From Sporanaerobium hydrogeniformans (lineage in GTDB: Bacteria; Bacillota; Clostridia; Lachnospirales; Cellulosilyticaceae): a DNA stretch of 64,000 nt. The stretch lies in NCBI RefSeq assembly GCF_002735925.1, contig NZ_PEDL01000001.1, forward strand, positions 124,001-188,000, given 5' to 3'. Below the pieces are notes generated by a model. It ran no database searches and was not told where the DNA came from. It saw only the letters and a list, made by a program, of their open reading frames with translations. The first letter of the stretch is position 1. Each line of letters starts with the position of its first letter. A program made the translations under genes and the position numbers. Shown here one piece after another: positions 62,994 through 64,000 of this stretch.

Positions 62994-64000
62994 ACAACAT
63001 ATTACGAATTAAATCTTCAAAGGTATCACGTTTACGAATAAGGCGAACAGTATCTGCTTCTGTAATGAGTATTTCAGCTGGTCTAAAACGTTGATTATAG
63101 CAAGAAGCCATGCTGTAACCATAAGCACCTGCATCTAAAAGAGCAAGAGCATCACCTCTGTAAGCTGGAGGAAGTACTCGTCCTTTTGCAAGGATATCAC
63201 CACTTTCACAAATATTACCTACAATAGTAAAAGGCTCGGCGGCTAAAGTACGTTTTTCTTTTGAATAAATTTCGATATCGTGATGTGAATCATACATAAT
63301 AGGACGTTGAAGAGCATTGAAACCAATGTTACATCCGATATAATTAACACCACCATTACTTTTAGTAGCAGTAACATCGCCGACCAGAACGCAAGATTCA
63401 CAAGGAATATAACGTCCTGGTTCAATTTGGAATTGAATCTCTTTGCCATACTCTTTTGCAAAAGCAAAAAGTACAGGGTCTAGAGCCTCTCCAAGAGCTT
63501 TAATATCTAGACGTGCTTCACCATCTTGTTTATGATAAGGAATACCAAAGCCACCACCAAGATCTACAAAATCTAAGTCTTCAAACTGTCTTGCAATATT
63601 TAAGATGGAATCTAAGCTCTTTATATAAGGTGCATAATCCATAAAGAGCGAGCCAATATGTTGATTAATCCCAACACATTTAAGGTTATAGGTTTCAAGG
63701 ATTTTTTTGACTTCTGAAATATCCTCTGGGTTTACTCCAAATTTAGTTTTCTTACCGCCTGTAACTACTTTTTCATGATGCCCAGCACCTACTCCTGGAT
63801 TAAAACGAATAGCTACCTTACCTCCTTTGTTAAGCTCACCAAAAAGTTTAAGTTGATCTAGAGAGTCAATACTTGTAATAACGTTTTCAGTGATAGCATA
63901 ACGCATATCTTCAGCTGTTACATTGTTTGGAATAAAAAAGAGTTCTTCACTTGTATAGCCACTTTGCTTTGCTAAGAAGATTTCCCCTGGACTCATAACA
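62992..64000 (-). CDS. lysA: Diaminopimelate decarboxylase (partial, 5' end outside window)
   Basis: Pyridoxal-phosphate enzyme for the last step of lysine synthesis. About 336 residues are visible; the reading frame stays open to the right edge, so the N-terminus with the PLP-binding Lys is missing. Seen motifs are FNPGVGAGHHEKVVTGGKKTKFG, the glycine-rich FVDLGGGFGIPY, IEPGRYIPCESC, and the C-terminal CESGDILA and DAGAYGYSMAS. It converges on the YczE-like gene. Together with lysC and hom it shows aspartate-family synthesis is spread over several loci. Confidence 0.94.
   Translation of the reverse strand, partial: VMSPGEIFLAKQSGYTSEELFFIPNNVTAEDMRYAITENVITSIDSLDQLKLFGELNKGGKVAIRFNPGVGAGHHEKVVTGGKKTKFGVNPEDISEVKKILETYNLKCVGINQHIGSLFMDYAPYIKSLDSILNIARQFEDLDFVDLGGGFGIPYHKQDGEARLDIKALGEALDPVLFAFAKEYGKEIQFQIEPGRYIPCESCVLVGDVTATKSNGGVNYIGCNIGFNALQRPIMYDSHHDIEIYSKEKRTLAAEPFTIVGNICESGDILAKGRVLPPAYRGDALALLDAGAYGYSMASCYNQRFRPAEILITEADTVRLIRKRDTFEDLIRNML

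Overview
The window is about 64 kb of AT-rich DNA with dense, mostly leaderless-free Firmicute gene organisation: strong AGGAGG-type ribosome binding sites, GTG starts now and then, sigma-A promoters (several with an extended TGnTATAAT -10), and hairpin plus T-tract terminators after most units. Gene content (HprK, a ROK glucokinase, a Spo0E-type phosphatase, VanW, DegV, DUF1540, stalk-domain surface proteins, archaeal-type phosphoglycerate mutase beside homoserine dehydrogenase) points to a spore-forming anaerobe of class Clostridia, probably Lachnospirales. A genus such as Cellulosilyticum is my guess from general resemblance, not a database result. No rRNA, tRNA, prophage, insertion sequence or CRISPR array was seen. 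This is core chromosome.

Layout. 1-4.7 kb (minus strand): a BMP-lipoprotein/ABC nucleoside importer (nupN, nupO, nupP, nupQ; nupQ runs off the left edge), with a terminator hairpin between lipoprotein and ATPase. 5-6.4 kb: a secreted cell-wall amidase. 6.6-11.9 kb: aspartate-family amino acid cluster pheB-hom-apgM-lysC-thrB. 12-14.2 kb: tex. 14.2-15 kb: FMN riboswitch and the riboflavin importer subunit ribU. 15.3-16.9 kb: tsaE-tsaB-rimI, then a Lon-family protease (17-19.3 kb). 19.5-21.7 kb: ilvH and a PAS-GGDEF-EAL protein. 21.8-26.5 kb: translation/termination cluster rho-rpmE-DUF1385-prmC-prfA. 26.6-29.1 kb: an unusual ion-channel-like protein, a ZIP metal transporter and a cysteine-rich DUF1540 protein.

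29.3-42.3 kb holds uvrB, uvrA and uvrC, separated by a minus-strand vanW operon with two unknown genes, degV, udk, a DUF503 gene and a secreted stalk-domain protein. A near-consensus LexA box overlaps the uvrA -35. 42.4-44.5 kb: hprK-glcK and a 48-residue Spo0E-like gene. 44.6-47.3 kb: a YcxB-like membrane protein, a TIM-barrel protein and an NlpC/P60 endopeptidase with a perfect consensus promoter. 47.6-53.3 kb: MATE exporter, lysophospholipase-like hydrolase, NhaC antiporter, queA, acyl-ACP thioesterase. 53.3-55.2 kb (minus): a pair of membrane-anchored proteins, one a permuted papain-like (YiiX/YycO) enzyme, the other unknown. 55.3-64 kb: a YaiI/YqxD protein, a chemoreceptor, an orphan gene, aroC, tgt-yajC, a roughly 490-bp noncoding stretch with tandem terminators, a YczE-like membrane protein and lysA (truncated by the right edge).

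The least explained parts are the channel-like protein with a large loop before its pore, the papain-like/unknown pair, the vanW operon partners, the phosphoglycerate mutase inside the threonine genes, the hidden Spo0E gene behind glcK, and the noncoding interval after yajC. No complete novel defence or mobile system was recognised.
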